A program made the position numbers and the translations under genes. The notes under the pieces were generated by a model. The model did not search any database and was not told the DNA's origin. It was given only the letters and a program-made list of their open reading frames with translations. DNA of 64,000 nt from an uncultured Lachnospiraceae bacterium (GTDB lineage: Bacteria > Bacillota > Clostridia > Lachnospirales > Lachnospiraceae): contig CANQMR010000006.1 of NCBI GenBank assembly GCA_947625015.1, forward strand, positions 49,661 to 113,660, in the 5' to 3' direction. Below are positions 29,187-38,870 of the stretch, in pieces. Each line of letters starts with the position of its first letter. Within the stretch, counting starts at the first letter, position 1.

Positions 29187-30446
29187 TTATACAATCTGGT
29201 TCACATACATCCAGTTCTGCCGAAATTCCCGCATCAGGTTCCAGTAACCCGCCCCGCGGAACCCGTACTCTGCAATCAGGTCGTACTTCGCCTGTATGCT
29301 CCTGACGTCCTCGAACCAGACCACATGGGAGACGCTCTCTTTTGTATAGTAAAAATACGGAGCCATCGATTCCTCATCATATTGGATTTCCGCCCCATAG
29401 TCGGCCGCTATCTTCACCGCCTCCAGATTCCCGATGGTATCGGCCACCGTTGTTCCCCGCTCATAAGGCAGGGGCCAGTCGTAGGCATAGTTGGGAATAC
29501 CCATGTCAATCTTTTCCGGCGGTATTACAGACACCGCATAATCCAACACTCTTCTCACACTGGGTATAGGCGCAATAGCTAACGGCGGCCCGTATTTGTA
29601 CCCCCATTCATAAGTCATCAAAAATACCGTATTCGCCGCTTCCCCAATCGCCCGGTAATCCACGCCCTCATATAAAAGCCCCGGCTGGTCGTCCGAGGTC
29701 TTCGGCGGCAGGGCAACGCTGACCTGGTATCCCAGCCCATTTAACCGCTGCCTTGTCTCGGCAATAAAGGCAACATATTCCTCCCGGTACTCTCCGGGGA
29801 TAAACTCAAAGTCAATATCCAAAGCCTCATACCCTTTTGCCTCCATGGTCGCAATAATATTGTCTAACAGGATATTTTTCATCTCCGCATCAGTCAGCAG
29901 GCGGACCACCAACTGATTGTTAAACCGCTCATAACGGTCTAACGGCGTAATTACCATGCGTTTCCGGTTGCCAAAGCGTCCGGCAATGGAGAGCAGCCGT
30001 TCGTCATTCATGGGAATCAAGGTCCCATCCTCGTTATACCCATAAGAAAAAGGAAGCAGTTCATTGATGTACAGACAACATTCCTGTAATATGGCCTCCT
30101 GGATAAACGCATAGGCATACCCAAACAGCTCAATATTTCTCCTCTGCGCCCCCTCATAGGCAATCACAATCTGCCTTCCCGGCAGCAGAAAATCTTCATT
30201 TAACAGATACGAATTATTCCGCACCAGTTGAAGCACTGTCGTGTCGTTTTGCGCGGCAATCCCCTCTAACGTATCCCCGTTTTCTATCGTATAAATGCGC
30301 TCCGGCCTTAACACAATCAACGCCTGCCCCACCACCAGCCGGTTTCCTGTTACCTCGTTATCATAGGCAAGCCGGGCGGCGGACACCCCGAACTGCTCCG
30401 CAATGCTTTCTAACGTATCTCCCTGTTGTACCACATAGATTTCCAT
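29187..30446 (-). CDS. LysM-GH18 spore cortex-lytic enzyme, SleL/YaaH-like
   Basis: A 419-residue protein with two N-terminal LysM repeats (about residues 2-46 and 50-96: VQQGDTLESIAEQFGV and IENGDTLEGIAAQND) and a GH18 catalytic domain with the active-site motif ALDIDFEF. This matches the SleL/YaaH group, N-acetylglucosaminidases that cleave cortex fragments at germination. There is no signal peptide, as expected for coat-targeted proteins. Monocistronic, opposite to ptb-buk. The role is by family, not shown. Confidence 0.88.
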   Translation of the reverse strand: MEIYVVQQGDTLESIAEQFGVSAARLAYDNEVTGNRLVVGQALIVLRPERIYTIENGDTLEGIAAQNDTTVLQLVRNNSYLLNEDFLLPGRQIVIAYEGAQRRNIELFGYAYAFIQEAILQECCLYINELLPFSYGYNEDGTLIPMNDERLLSIAGRFGNRKRMVITPLDRYERFNNQLVVRLLTDAEMKNILLDNIIATMEAKGYEALDIDFEFIPGEYREEYVAFIAETRQRLNGLGYQVSVALPPKTSDDQPGLLYEGVDYRAIGEAANTVFLMTYEWGYKYGPPLAIAPIPSVRRVLDYAVSVIPPEKIDMGIPNYAYDWPLPYERGTTVADTIGNLEAVKIAADYGAEIQYDEESMAPYFYYTKESVSHVVWFEDVRSIQAKYDLIAEYGFRGAGYWNLMREFRQNWMYVNQIV

Positions 30447-30548
30447 TTCCGCATATCCCTGGATTCTTTATTTTAATATATGAAAAAACTCTGCCCGTAT
30501 GCCATTTTATTCCTCCTTGCCCACATTTTACGTTTCTCCCTCACCCAC

Positions 30549-30588
30549 AAAAAAAGAATCCACATCATAAAATGTGAATCCTTTTTTA
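30549..30588 (-). terminator. terminator of the thl-etfA operon
   Basis: On the minus strand, GGATTCACAT pairs with ATGTGGATTC (including G-T wobbles) around a 6-nt loop, then TTTTTTT. It lies past element B, so the etfA transcript should run through that palindrome before stopping here. Confidence 0.75.
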
Positions 30589-30606
30589 TCCTATACAGAT
30601 AACTGC

Positions 30607-30794
30607 AAAACGCTCAAAACCTTTCATTCTGTGTGCATCATAGAACCAATATCACAAGCAGGGTTTTTTACACACGCCGGTACTTAATGCGTGCGAAGCA
30701 CAAATTTAGTACCGCTGCGTGTGTAAATAAGCGCAAGCGTCCCTGCGTTGATATGGTTCTATATGCGCACAGGTACACAACTTATAAGCGTTTT
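30607..30794. repeat. large palindrome (element B)
   Basis: A 188-bp hairpin between etfA and its terminator, in the 365-bp gap 30447-30811. AAAACGCT (30607-30614) pairs with AGCGTTTT (30787-30794); TAGAACCAATATCA (from 30641) with TTGATATGGTTCTA (30748-30761); TACACACGCCGGTACT (30670-30685) with AGTACCGCTGCGTGTGTA (30708-30725). The tip is GTGCGAAGCAC. The plus-strand core, CGCCGGTACTT then GTACCGCTGCG then GCGCAAGCGT, matches element A, although the arms differ. Confidence 0.8.
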
Positions 30795-30811
30795 GCCCAT
30801 ACATACAATAA

Positions 30812-31855
30812 TTATTTTTTTGCCATCTCTGCCTTGATTGCGGTGGTAAGCTGCGGAACGATCTTATTCAAATCGCCTACAATGCCATAGTCAGCCACAT
30901 CAAAGATTGGCGCATCCTCGTCCTTATTAATGGCAATAATCAGGTCGGATTCCTCCATACCAGCTACATGCTGGATTGCTCCGGAGATACCGATTGCAAA
31001 ATATACCTTTGGACGAACGGTCTTACCGGTCTGTCCTACCTGACGGTCTCTTGGAAGCCAGCCGGAATCAACAACCGCACGAGAGCAGCTTACGGTTCCG
31101 CCGATTGCTTCTGCCAAATCATCTAACAGCTTGAAGTTCTCTGCGCTGCCTACGCCACGTCCGCCGGATACTAAAATCTTAGCGTCCATAATATCTACGG
31201 TATCAGATACCGCCTTAACTACCTCAAGAATCTCTACGTACTTGTTATCAGGCGTAAATCCCGGATTGAACTCCTCTACAACAGCTTTTGCACCCTTAAT
31301 CGGCTCAATCTTCTGCATAACGCCCGGACGAACGGTAGCCATCTGCGGACGGTTATCCGGACAGGCAATGGTTGCAATCGTATTACCGCCGAATGCCGGA
31401 CGGGTCATTAACAACTGGTTGTGCTTCTGCTCCTGATTAGGAACCGGAGTCAGCGGAAAATCGCCAATCTCTAATACCGTACAGTCTGCGGTAAGACCGG
31501 TCTTAACTCTCGCAGATACGCGGGGACCTAAATCCCTTCCGATTGCGGTAGCGCCTACCAATACAATCTCCGGTTTGTATTTTTCAATTACAGACGCCAT
31601 TGCATGTGTGTAAGGCTCGGTTCTGTAATCCTTAAGCTGTGGATCATCTACAACGATAACCTTGTCAGCGCCGTACTCTGCCAACTGATCCGCCAGTCCC
31701 TTCACGCCTGAACCGATGAGAATGGCAGAAACTTCAGTATTTAAATCCTTGGCAAGATCCTTTGCCTTGCCCAGTAACTCAAATGCGATACCGCTTAACT
31801 GGTTGTCTACCTGCTGTGCAAAGATATAGACACCCTTATATTCTTCTAATCCCAT
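30812..31855 (-). CDS. etfA: electron transfer flavoprotein subunit alpha
   Basis: A 347-residue EtfA. The C-terminal FAD-binding domain carries [36 protein letters not shown] and [14 protein letters not shown]. With EtfB and Bcd it should form the bifurcating butyryl-CoA dehydrogenase complex that couples NADH oxidation to ferredoxin and crotonyl-CoA reduction. The ATG at 31855 is preferred over GTG at 31867 because GGTGA lies 5 bp upstream. Last gene of the operon. Confidence 0.95.
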   Translation of the reverse strand: MGLEEYKGVYIFAQQVDNQLSGIAFELLGKAKDLAKDLNTEVSAILIGSGVKGLADQLAEYGADKVIVVDDPQLKDYRTEPYTHAMASVIEKYKPEIVLVGATAIGRDLGPRVSARVKTGLTADCTVLEIGDFPLTPVPNQEQKHNQLLMTRPAFGGNTIATIACPDNRPQMATVRPGVMQKIEPIKGAKAVVEEFNPGFTPDNKYVEILEVVKAVSDTVDIMDAKILVSGGRGVGSAENFKLLDDLAEAIGGTVSCSRAVVDSGWLPRDRQVGQTGKTVRPKVYFAIGISGAIQHVAGMEESDLIIAINKDEDAPIFDVADYGIVGDLNKIVPQLTTAIKAEMAKK

Positions 31856-31907
31856 TATATTCACCACTTTCCTTTTCTTTAAAGTCTACTGCGAATTGCT
31901 ATTCACA

Positions 31908-32693
31908 TTAAATTACATGCTTTGTTGTCAGCTTATCCATGATGTAGCTTACAGCCTCTTCCGGTGAGTCCGGAACAACCTTTTCTCCGGCTCCCTTTCT
32001 TACCTTATCAGAAGCCTTTGCAATCTTGGTCGGAGAACCCTTTAAACCGAGATTGGAATCATCTACATCTACAAGATTTGCTCTTCCCCAGGTTGTAATC
32101 TCTGCATCACATGCATCAAATATCCCGCCCGGAGTCATGTAACGTGGCTCATTTAACTCGGCAAGTGCGGTAATCAGACAAGGCATCTTTGCCTTTACTA
32201 CATGATATCTGTCCTCATACTGACGCTGTACGATTACGCTGTCGCCCTCAATCTTAATATCCTCTGCATATGAGATAACAGGAATATTTAAATGCTCTGA
32301 AATCTGCGGGCCAACCTGTGCCGTATCGCCATCAATCGCCTGGCGGCCTGTAATAATCAAATCATACTCTAAGTTACGGATTGCACCGGCCAAAGTAGTG
32401 GAAGTAGCCCATGTATCCGCACCGCCTAATACCCGGTCCGTTACAAGAATACCCTTGTCTGCTCCCATTGCCATAGCCTCGCGAAGCACATCCTCTGCCT
32501 TCGGAAGACCCATGGTAATTACAGTAACCTCTGCGCCATACTGATCTTTCAGACGAAGCGCAGCCTCAAGACCTGCCTTGTCATCCGGATTCATAATCGT
32601 AAGCATTGCTGCTCTGTCCAATGTTCCGTCTGGATTAAATTTAACTCCACCCTTTGTATCGGGTACCTGTTTTACGCAAACAACTATTTTCAC
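31908..32693 (-). CDS. etfB: electron transfer flavoprotein subunit beta
   Basis: A 261-residue EtfB, starting MKIVVCVKQVPDT with the family signature, then TGRQAIDGDTAQVGPQ in the nucleotide-binding region. In bifurcating complexes this subunit carries the second FAD. The start codon is GTG with AGGAGGT upstream. 12 bp after bcd and 52 bp before etfA. Confidence 0.95.
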   Translation of the reverse strand: MKIVVCVKQVPDTKGGVKFNPDGTLDRAAMLTIMNPDDKAGLEAALRLKDQYGAEVTVITMGLPKAEDVLREAMAMGADKGILVTDRVLGGADTWATSTTLAGAIRNLEYDLIITGRQAIDGDTAQVGPQISEHLNIPVISYAEDIKIEGDSVIVQRQYEDRYHVVKAKMPCLITALAELNEPRYMTPGGIFDACDAEITTWGRANLVDVDDSNLGLKGSPTKIAKASDKVRKGAGEKVVPDSPEEAVSYIMDKLTTKHVI

Positions 32694-32705
32694 GTCAATT
32701 ACCTC

Positions 32706-33857
32706 CTATTTTAAAAGATTAGAAGAGATAACCATACGCTGAACTTCTGAAGTACCCTCGTAGATTTCAGTAATCTTCGCATCACGCATCATACGCTCAA
32801 CGTCATATTCTCTAATATAACCATATCCACCATGTAACTGAACTGCCTTTGTTGTCACTTCCATTGCAACTTCCGCAGCGCATAACTTAGCCATAGCCGC
32901 CTCAACAGAATAACTCTTCTGTGTTGCCTTAGCCATGGCAGCCCGGTAAACTAACATCTGTGCAGCCTGTACCTTTGTTGCCATATCTGCCAACTGGAAC
33001 TGTGTATTCTGGAATGCAGAAATGCTTCTGCCAAACTGTTTTCTTTCCTTGACATATGCAACAGTTGCATCCAATGCGCCCTCTGCAAGACCTAATGCCT
33101 GAGCGGCAATACCGATACGTCCGCCGTCCAATGTATGCATGGCAATATTGAAGCCCTTACCCTTCTGGCCTAACAGATTGTCCTTCGGAATCCGGCAGTC
33201 GGTAAAGATTAACTCATATGTAGAAGAACCGCGGATACCCATCTTCTTCTCCTTGGTACCGAACGTAAATCCGGGAGTGCCTTTTTCTACGATAAATGCG
33301 GAAATCTCTTTCTGCATTCTTCCACGCTTTTCTACCTTACCGGTAACGGCGATGATAATGTAGATATCCGCTTCCTTACCGTTGGTAATAAAGCACTTAG
33401 ATCCGTTTAATACCCACTCGTCGCCATCTAATACAGCCTTGGTCTGCTGTCCTTGTGCGTCTGTACCTGCGCCCGGCTCTGTCAGACCGAAAGCGCCTAA
33501 CTTCTCACCCTTTGCCAAAGGTACAAGGTATTTCTGCTTCTGCTCTTCTGTACCATAAGTCTGAATCGGGTCACAGCAAAGAGAGGTGTGTGCAGACACG
33601 ATAACGCCTGTTGTGCCGCAGACTTTAGAAAGCTCCTCTACACACATTACATAGGTTAAAGGATCACATCCCTGTCCGCCGTACTCCTTGGGAATAGGAA
33701 TACCAAGGAAACCGTTCTTTGCCATCTTGGCAACTGTCTCTTTCGGGAACTGTTCTGTCTCATCCACATCCTGGGCAAGAGGCTTAACTTCATTCTCGGC
33801 AAACTCTTTAAACAGGTTTCTTGCCATTTCATGTTTCTTACTTAATCCGAAATCCAT
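32706..33857 (-). CDS. bcd: butyryl-CoA dehydrogenase
   Basis: A 383-residue acyl-CoA dehydrogenase that reduces crotonyl-CoA to butyryl-CoA. It has the three-domain acyl-CoA dehydrogenase fold, with FGLTEPGAGTDAQ and the C-terminal ITEIYEGTSEVQRMVIS carrying the catalytic Glu. The ATG at 33857 follows GGAGGAA; two earlier in-frame ATGs overlap that site. The neighbouring etf genes mark it as the butyrate enzyme. Confidence 0.95.
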   Translation of the reverse strand: MDFGLSKKHEMARNLFKEFAENEVKPLAQDVDETEQFPKETVAKMAKNGFLGIPIPKEYGGQGCDPLTYVMCVEELSKVCGTTGVIVSAHTSLCCDPIQTYGTEEQKQKYLVPLAKGEKLGAFGLTEPGAGTDAQGQQTKAVLDGDEWVLNGSKCFITNGKEADIYIIIAVTGKVEKRGRMQKEISAFIVEKGTPGFTFGTKEKKMGIRGSSTYELIFTDCRIPKDNLLGQKGKGFNIAMHTLDGGRIGIAAQALGLAEGALDATVAYVKERKQFGRSISAFQNTQFQLADMATKVQAAQMLVYRAAMAKATQKSYSVEAAMAKLCAAEVAMEVTTKAVQLHGGYGYIREYDVERMMRDAKITEIYEGTSEVQRMVISSNLLK

Positions 33858-33892
33858 TTTCATTTCCTCCATAAAATTATTGTTACTGTCTA

Positions 33893-34732
33893 TTACTTGC
33901 TATAGTCGTAGAAGCCGACGCCGGTCTTGCGTCCTAACTTGCCGCCGCGAACCATCTTTCTCAACAGCGGATGAGCGCGGTACTTGGAATCTCCTGTCTC
34001 AGCAAATAATACGTCCATGATTGCAAGAACGATATCCAGACCAACCAAATCGCCTAATGCAAGCGGTCCCATTGGATGGCTTGCGCCTAACTTCATTGCT
34101 GTGTCAATACCCTCGACAGAAGCAATTCCCTCAGCATAGATACCGATTGCCTCATTAATCATCGGGATTAAGATTCTGTTTACAACAAAGCCCGGAGCCT
34201 CCTCAACCTGTACCGGCTCCTTGCCAATCTCTACGGAAATCTTCTTAATCTTGTCTACCAAATCTGCCGGTGTGTTTGCGCCCGCAATTACCTCTACCAG
34301 CTTCATTCTGTCAGCCGGATTGAAGAAATGCATACCGATAATCGGTCTGTCCAAACCTGCGCCAATCTCAGTGATGGAAAGAGAAGATGTATTCGTTGCA
34401 AACATACAATCCTTAGGAACAATGCTCATTAACTCCTGGAATGTATCCTTCTTAATCTTCATATTCTCCGGTGCAACCTCGATTACCAGATTACAGTCTG
34501 TACAGATATCCTTAAGGCCTGTCTTAATCTTGCCAAGAATCTCGTCTGCCTTCTCCTGTGTAATCTTCTCCTTGCCAACTAAGAATTTCATGTTCTTCTC
34601 GATCTTGGCCTTGCCGCCGTCTGCGAACTCCTGCTTGATATCGCAGAGACGAACCTCGTAGCCGTCTGTCATGGCAAATGCCTGCGCAATACCGGAACCC
34701 ATGGTTCCTGCACCAATAATACCTACTATCAT
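33893..34732 (-). CDS. hbd: 3-hydroxybutyryl-CoA dehydrogenase
   Basis: A 279-residue NAD(P)-dependent dehydrogenase that reduces acetoacetyl-CoA. The Rossmann motif is [17 protein letters not shown] and the catalytic region is [30 protein letters not shown] precedes the ATG at 34732; the longer frame has no ribosome binding site. Between crt and bcd in the operon. Confidence 0.95.
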   Translation of the reverse strand: MIVGIIGAGTMGSGIAQAFAMTDGYEVRLCDIKQEFADGGKAKIEKNMKFLVGKEKITQEKADEILGKIKTGLKDICTDCNLVIEVAPENMKIKKDTFQELMSIVPKDCMFATNTSSLSITEIGAGLDRPIIGMHFFNPADRMKLVEVIAGANTPADLVDKIKKISVEIGKEPVQVEEAPGFVVNRILIPMINEAIGIYAEGIASVEGIDTAMKLGASHPMGPLALGDLVGLDIVLAIMDVLFAETGDSKYRAHPLLRKMVRGGKLGRKTGVGFYDYSK

Positions 34733-34819
34733 ATCATATCCTCCTATTAAAATATTATCGTTATATGTATTCACACGTTTAGGATGGTCAAAGGGCCATC
34801 CTAAACATAATGAATATAT

Positions 34820-35611
34820 TTACTTATTCTGGAACGGAACAACCTTTAATTTCTTCTCTTTGTCTTTCTCTAAGAAGTTGCCCATACCTGCCTTCTGGTC
34901 TTCGGTCTCAAAGCAGTCGCCGAATAATTTCTCTTCGATAACGATTGCCTTGTCCATATCAACCTGTAAGCCCTCATTGATTGCCTTCTTGCAGTTGCGC
35001 ACAGCAATCGGAGCCTGTGCGGCAATACCAGCCGCCATCTTCTTAGCTGCCGGCATCAGTTCCTCCTGGGAGTATACTGCATTGACAAGTCCAATCCGGT
35101 AAGCCTCGTCCGCCTTAATGTTCCTTGCCGTATAAATCATCTGCTTAGCCATACCTGCGCCAACCAAACGGGCAAGTCTCTGGGTTCCGCCAAATCCCGG
35201 CGTAATGCCAAGACCAACTTCCGGCTGGCCAAATACTGCATTATCAGAACAGATTCTGATGTCACAGCTCATGGAAATCTCACAACCGCCGCCTAATGCA
35301 AATCCGTTAACGGCTGCAATTACCGGCAGAGGAAATGTCTCTAACTTACGGAATACGTCATTGCCCTTCTTGCCGAACGCCTCGCCCTCCGCTTTGGTCA
35401 GGGTAGACATCTCACCGATATCCGCACCTGCAACAAAGGACTTGTCCCCTGCTCCGGTTAAAATCAGCGCTCTGGTGGTATTCAAATCCACAGCGTCAAG
35501 GGCAGCGTCTAATTCCTCTAATACCTGACTGTTCAATGCATTCAACGCCTTGGGACGGTTAATTGTAATCACGCCCACAAAACCATCCTGCTCATATGTT
35601 ATAAACTCCAT
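34820..35611 (-). CDS. crt: 3-hydroxybutyryl-CoA dehydratase (crotonase)
   Basis: A 263-residue enoyl-CoA hydratase that dehydrates 3-hydroxybutyryl-CoA to crotonyl-CoA. The two catalytic Glu positions are in ALGGGCEISM and FGQPEVGLGI; AGADIGEM forms the oxyanion side. AAGGAGACAGGGATAC precedes the ATG. Confidence 0.95.
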   Translation of the reverse strand: MEFITYEQDGFVGVITINRPKALNALNSQVLEELDAALDAVDLNTTRALILTGAGDKSFVAGADIGEMSTLTKAEGEAFGKKGNDVFRKLETFPLPVIAAVNGFALGGGCEISMSCDIRICSDNAVFGQPEVGLGITPGFGGTQRLARLVGAGMAKQMIYTARNIKADEAYRIGLVNAVYSQEELMPAAKKMAAGIAAQAPIAVRNCKKAINEGLQVDMDKAIVIEEKLFGDCFETEDQKAGMGNFLEKDKEKKLKVVPFQNK

Positions 35612-35638
35612 GTATCCCTGTCTCCTTCTGAATATGAA

Positions 35639-36820
35639 TTAGTCTCTCTCAACGATAGTTGCGCAGCCCATACCGCCGCCGATACAAAGTGTAGCAAGAC
35701 CCTTCTTCGCACCCTTCTTCTCCATCTCATGAAGCAGGGTAACTAAAATACGGCATCCGGAAGCGCCTACAGGATGTCCTAAGGCAATAGCGCCGCCGTT
35801 TGGATTCAACTGCTCGTCTGTAAATCCAAGATCTTTCTGAACTGCGATAGACTGTGCAGCAAATGCCTCGTTTGCCTCAATAATATCAAAGTCCTCAATC
35901 TTATAACCGGTCTTTGCCATAACCTTCTTCGTAGCAGCTACAGGACCAACGCCCATGATTGCAGGATCTACACCTGCCAATGCGCCTGCAACAAAAGTAG
36001 CCATTGGCTTAACGCCTAACTCTTTTGCCTTGTCCTCGCTCATGACAACGATTGCTGCCGCACCGTCGTTGATACCGGATGCATTAGCAGCGGTAACAAG
36101 ACCATCCTTCTTAAATGCCGGACGCAGTTTGGCAATGCTCTCTGCTGTCGTACCGGGACGAGGACCTTCGTCAGTATCTACAATAACGGTCTGCTTCTTC
36201 TGCTGAACCTCTACAGGAACAATCTCATCCTTAAATGCGCCGGACTCGATTGCTGCGGAAGCCTTCTGCTGTGACTTAGCAGCAAAGACGTCTAACTCTT
36301 CTCTTGTAATTCCGTACTTCTCACATACATTCTCTGCTGTGATACCCATATGGTAATCGTTAAATGCATCCCATAATGCATCATTTACCATGGTATCAAC
36401 CAACACATTATTGTTCATTCTATATCCGAAACGAGCCTGCTTTAATGCATAAGGCGCCATAGACATATTCTCCATACCACCTGCTACAACAATATCTGCT
36501 TCTCCTGCCTGAATCATCTGTGCCGCCATATTCACACAGTTCAATCCTGAACCGCAGACAACATTCACAGTAACTGCCGGAGTCTCAATCGGCAAACCGG
36601 CCTTGATGGAAGCCTGACGCGCTACGTTCTGTCCAAGGCCTGCCTGGATAACACAGCCCATGTATACATGATCAACCTGATCAGCAGGAACGCCCGCTCT
36701 CTTTAACGCCTCCTTGATTACGATAGAACCCAATACCGGAGCCGGCGTCGTACTAAGACCTCCCCCCATGGTTCCGATTGCTGTACGGCAAGCGCCAGCT
36801 AAAACTACTTTTTTTGACAT
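35639..36820 (-). CDS. thl: acetyl-CoA acetyltransferase (thiolase)
   Basis: A 393-residue thiolase that condenses two acetyl-CoA to acetoacetyl-CoA, the entry step of the butyrate pathway. The acylated Cys is in [20 protein letters not shown] and the C-terminal [10 protein letters not shown] carry the remaining catalytic His and Cys. GGAGGAAATGTATT precedes the ATG at 36820. First gene of thl-crt-hbd-bcd-etfB-etfA, with a good promoter upstream. Confidence 0.95.
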   Translation of the reverse strand: MSKKVVLAGACRTAIGTMGGGLSTTPAPVLGSIVIKEALKRAGVPADQVDHVYMGCVIQAGLGQNVARQASIKAGLPIETPAVTVNVVCGSGLNCVNMAAQMIQAGEADIVVAGGMENMSMAPYALKQARFGYRMNNNVLVDTMVNDALWDAFNDYHMGITAENVCEKYGITREELDVFAAKSQQKASAAIESGAFKDEIVPVEVQQKKQTVIVDTDEGPRPGTTAESIAKLRPAFKKDGLVTAANASGINDGAAAIVVMSEDKAKELGVKPMATFVAGALAGVDPAIMGVGPVAATKKVMAKTGYKIEDFDIIEANEAFAAQSIAVQKDLGFTDEQLNPNGGAIALGHPVGASGCRILVTLLHEMEKKGAKKGLATLCIGGGMGCATIVERD

Positions 36821-36859
36821 AATACATTTCCTCCGTTTATAATTTTGGCGGATATCATG

Positions 36860-36890
36860 AACCGGATATCGAATGGCTTTAACCGGTATC
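36860..36890. promoter_or_regulatory. direct repeat in the thl leader
   Basis: AACCGGATATC (36860-36870) and AACCGGTATC (36881-36890) form a 10-11 bp direct repeat with 21-bp spacing, downstream of the predicted transcription start. It could bind a repressor. It does not match the Rex consensus TTGTTAA-N4-TTAACAA. Confidence 0.35.
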
Positions 36891-36913
36891 ATTTATCACG
36901 CAATCTAGCTAAC

Positions 36914-36942
36914 ATCATAGCATAATTTCACTAAACTTACAA
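36914..36942 (-). promoter_or_regulatory. sigma-A promoter of the butyrate operon
   Basis: On the minus strand: TTGTAA (36942-36937), 17-bp spacer, TATGAT (36919-36914), about 95 bp upstream of thl. The -35 box overlaps the ygiQ stop region. Confidence 0.65.
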
Positions 36943-38766
36943 GCCTTTTCCCTTGGACTTTTTCGCCCTTTTTATCGGTCTTGGGGGAATCAGGCATTTT
37001 TTATCAAAGCCGATTAAATCCGTCCTCCCCGCCTTATGCAGAGCTTCCTTTACCAGCTCATAATTTTCCGGGCGGCGGTACTGGATTAACGCCCTCTGCA
37101 TCGCTTTTTCATGCGGATTTGCCGGAACATACACCTTTTCCATATTCCGAGGGTCCACGCCTGTGTAATACATGCAGGTGGAAATGGTGGACGGCGTGGG
37201 GTAAAAATCCTGCACCTGCTCCGGCATATAGCCCAAATCCCGGATATACTCCGCCAAAGTTACCGCCTCCTTAAGACCGGAACCCGGATGGGAGGACATC
37301 AGATAGGGGACTAAATACTGTTCCCTTTTAAGCGCCTTATTGATCCGCTCAAATTTTTTTGTAAACCGTTCGTAGACCGCATTTTCCGGCTTGCCCATCC
37401 GCTTCAGGACGGCGTCTGCCACATGCTCCGGCGCCACCCGCAGCTGTCCGCTTATATGGTACTTGCAAAGCTCCCTTAAAAAGCTGTCGTTTTTATCTGC
37501 CAACACATAGTCAAAACGGATACCGGAACGGACAAATACCTTTTTTACGCCCGGCAGTTTGCGCAGTTTTTGCAAAAGCTCCACATAGTCTTTGTGGTCG
37601 GCCACCAGATTTTTACAGGGCTCCGGGAACAGACACTGCTTATGGGGACAGGCTCCATGTTCTAGCTGCTTATCACAGGCCGGCCGCCGAAAATTCGCTG
37701 TCGGACCGCCCACATCATGAATATACCCTTTAAAATCCGGTTCCTTTGTCATCTGCTCCGCCTCCCTGAGCAGGGACTCATGGCTCCTGCACTGGACAAT
37801 CCTCCCCTGATGAAAGGTCAGGGCGCAGAAACTACAGCCGCCAAAACAGCCCCGGCTGCTGGTCAGGGAAAACTTAATCTCCTCGATAGCCGGAACCCCG
37901 CCCGCCTTATTGTAGGACGGATGATAGGTCCGCATATAGGGCAGCTCGTAGATATCGTCTAATTCCGGGGTCGTCAGGGGCAAAGCCGGCGGATTTTGCA
38001 CCACATACCGCTTTTCCCCGTAGGATTCAATCAGCGGTCCGGCAAGAACAGGGTCCGTATTCTGATACTGGATATTAAAGCTTTCCGCATACTTTAATTT
38101 GTCGCTGCACATCGACGCATAGTCCGGCAGTTCGATTCCCTCATAGACGCCCTCCGTCTCCCTCGTCTTATAGACCGTTCCCCGCACAAAGGTAATATCC
38201 TTCACCGAAAGGCCGCTGTCCAAAGCGTCCGCAATCTCTACCACCGCATGTTCCCCCATGCCATAAATGAGCAAATCCGCTCCCGAATCCAGCAAAATGG
38301 AGCGTTTCAGCTTGCCGGACCAGTAATCGTAATGCGCCAGACGGCGAAGGCTGGCCTCTATGCCGCCTATGATTACCGGCACATTCTTGTATGCCCTTTT
38401 AATCAGATTACAGTACACGATTGTAGCGTAATCCGGTCTTTTTCCGGCAACGCCGCCGGGGGTATAAGCGTCCGCATTTCTCCGTTTTTTTGAGACGGTA
38501 TAATGATTTACCATAGAATCCATGTTTCCGGCAGTCACTAAAAATCCCAGCCGCGGCCTGCCAAATTCCCGGATTACGCGCTCATCCCGCCAGTCCGGCT
38601 GAGGCAGAATCGCCACTTTATAGCCATGCGCCTCTAACACCCGGCTGATAATCGCATGGCCAAAGGAGGAATGATCCACATAGGCGTCCCCTGTCACATA
38701 CACAAAATCCGGCCTTTCCCAGCCCAATGATTTCATTTCTTTTCCCGATATTGGCAAAAATCCCAT
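36937..38766 (-). CDS. YgiQ family radical SAM protein
   Basis: A 609-residue protein of the YgiQ group. The radical SAM cluster motif is SSRGCFGGCSFCALTFHQGR; the N-terminal region begins with the conserved FLPISGKEM and VYVTGDAYVDHSSFGHAII. A later Cys-rich patch (CDKQLEHGACPHKQCLFPEPCKN in pieces) may hold a second cluster. Function unknown. AAAGGGGATTTCC precedes the ATG at 38766. 104 bp downstream of mreB, so co-transcription with it is possible. Confidence 0.9.
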   Translation of the reverse strand: MGFLPISGKEMKSLGWERPDFVYVTGDAYVDHSSFGHAIISRVLEAHGYKVAILPQPDWRDERVIREFGRPRLGFLVTAGNMDSMVNHYTVSKKRRNADAYTPGGVAGKRPDYATIVYCNLIKRAYKNVPVIIGGIEASLRRLAHYDYWSGKLKRSILLDSGADLLIYGMGEHAVVEIADALDSGLSVKDITFVRGTVYKTRETEGVYEGIELPDYASMCSDKLKYAESFNIQYQNTDPVLAGPLIESYGEKRYVVQNPPALPLTTPELDDIYELPYMRTYHPSYNKAGGVPAIEEIKFSLTSSRGCFGGCSFCALTFHQGRIVQCRSHESLLREAEQMTKEPDFKGYIHDVGGPTANFRRPACDKQLEHGACPHKQCLFPEPCKNLVADHKDYVELLQKLRKLPGVKKVFVRSGIRFDYVLADKNDSFLRELCKYHISGQLRVAPEHVADAVLKRMGKPENAVYERFTKKFERINKALKREQYLVPYLMSSHPGSGLKEAVTLAEYIRDLGYMPEQVQDFYPTPSTISTCMYYTGVDPRNMEKVYVPANPHEKAMQRALIQYRRPENYELVKEALHKAGRTDLIGFDKKCLIPPRPIKRAKKSKGKGL

Positions 38767-38870
38767 GGAAATCCCCTTTCCTGACACAAAATAACTACGC
38801 TTCATACACAAGAAAACGCCAGCGCAATCCACCTACAGATTTGCCTGACGCATTCTCACTTTTTCATTAC

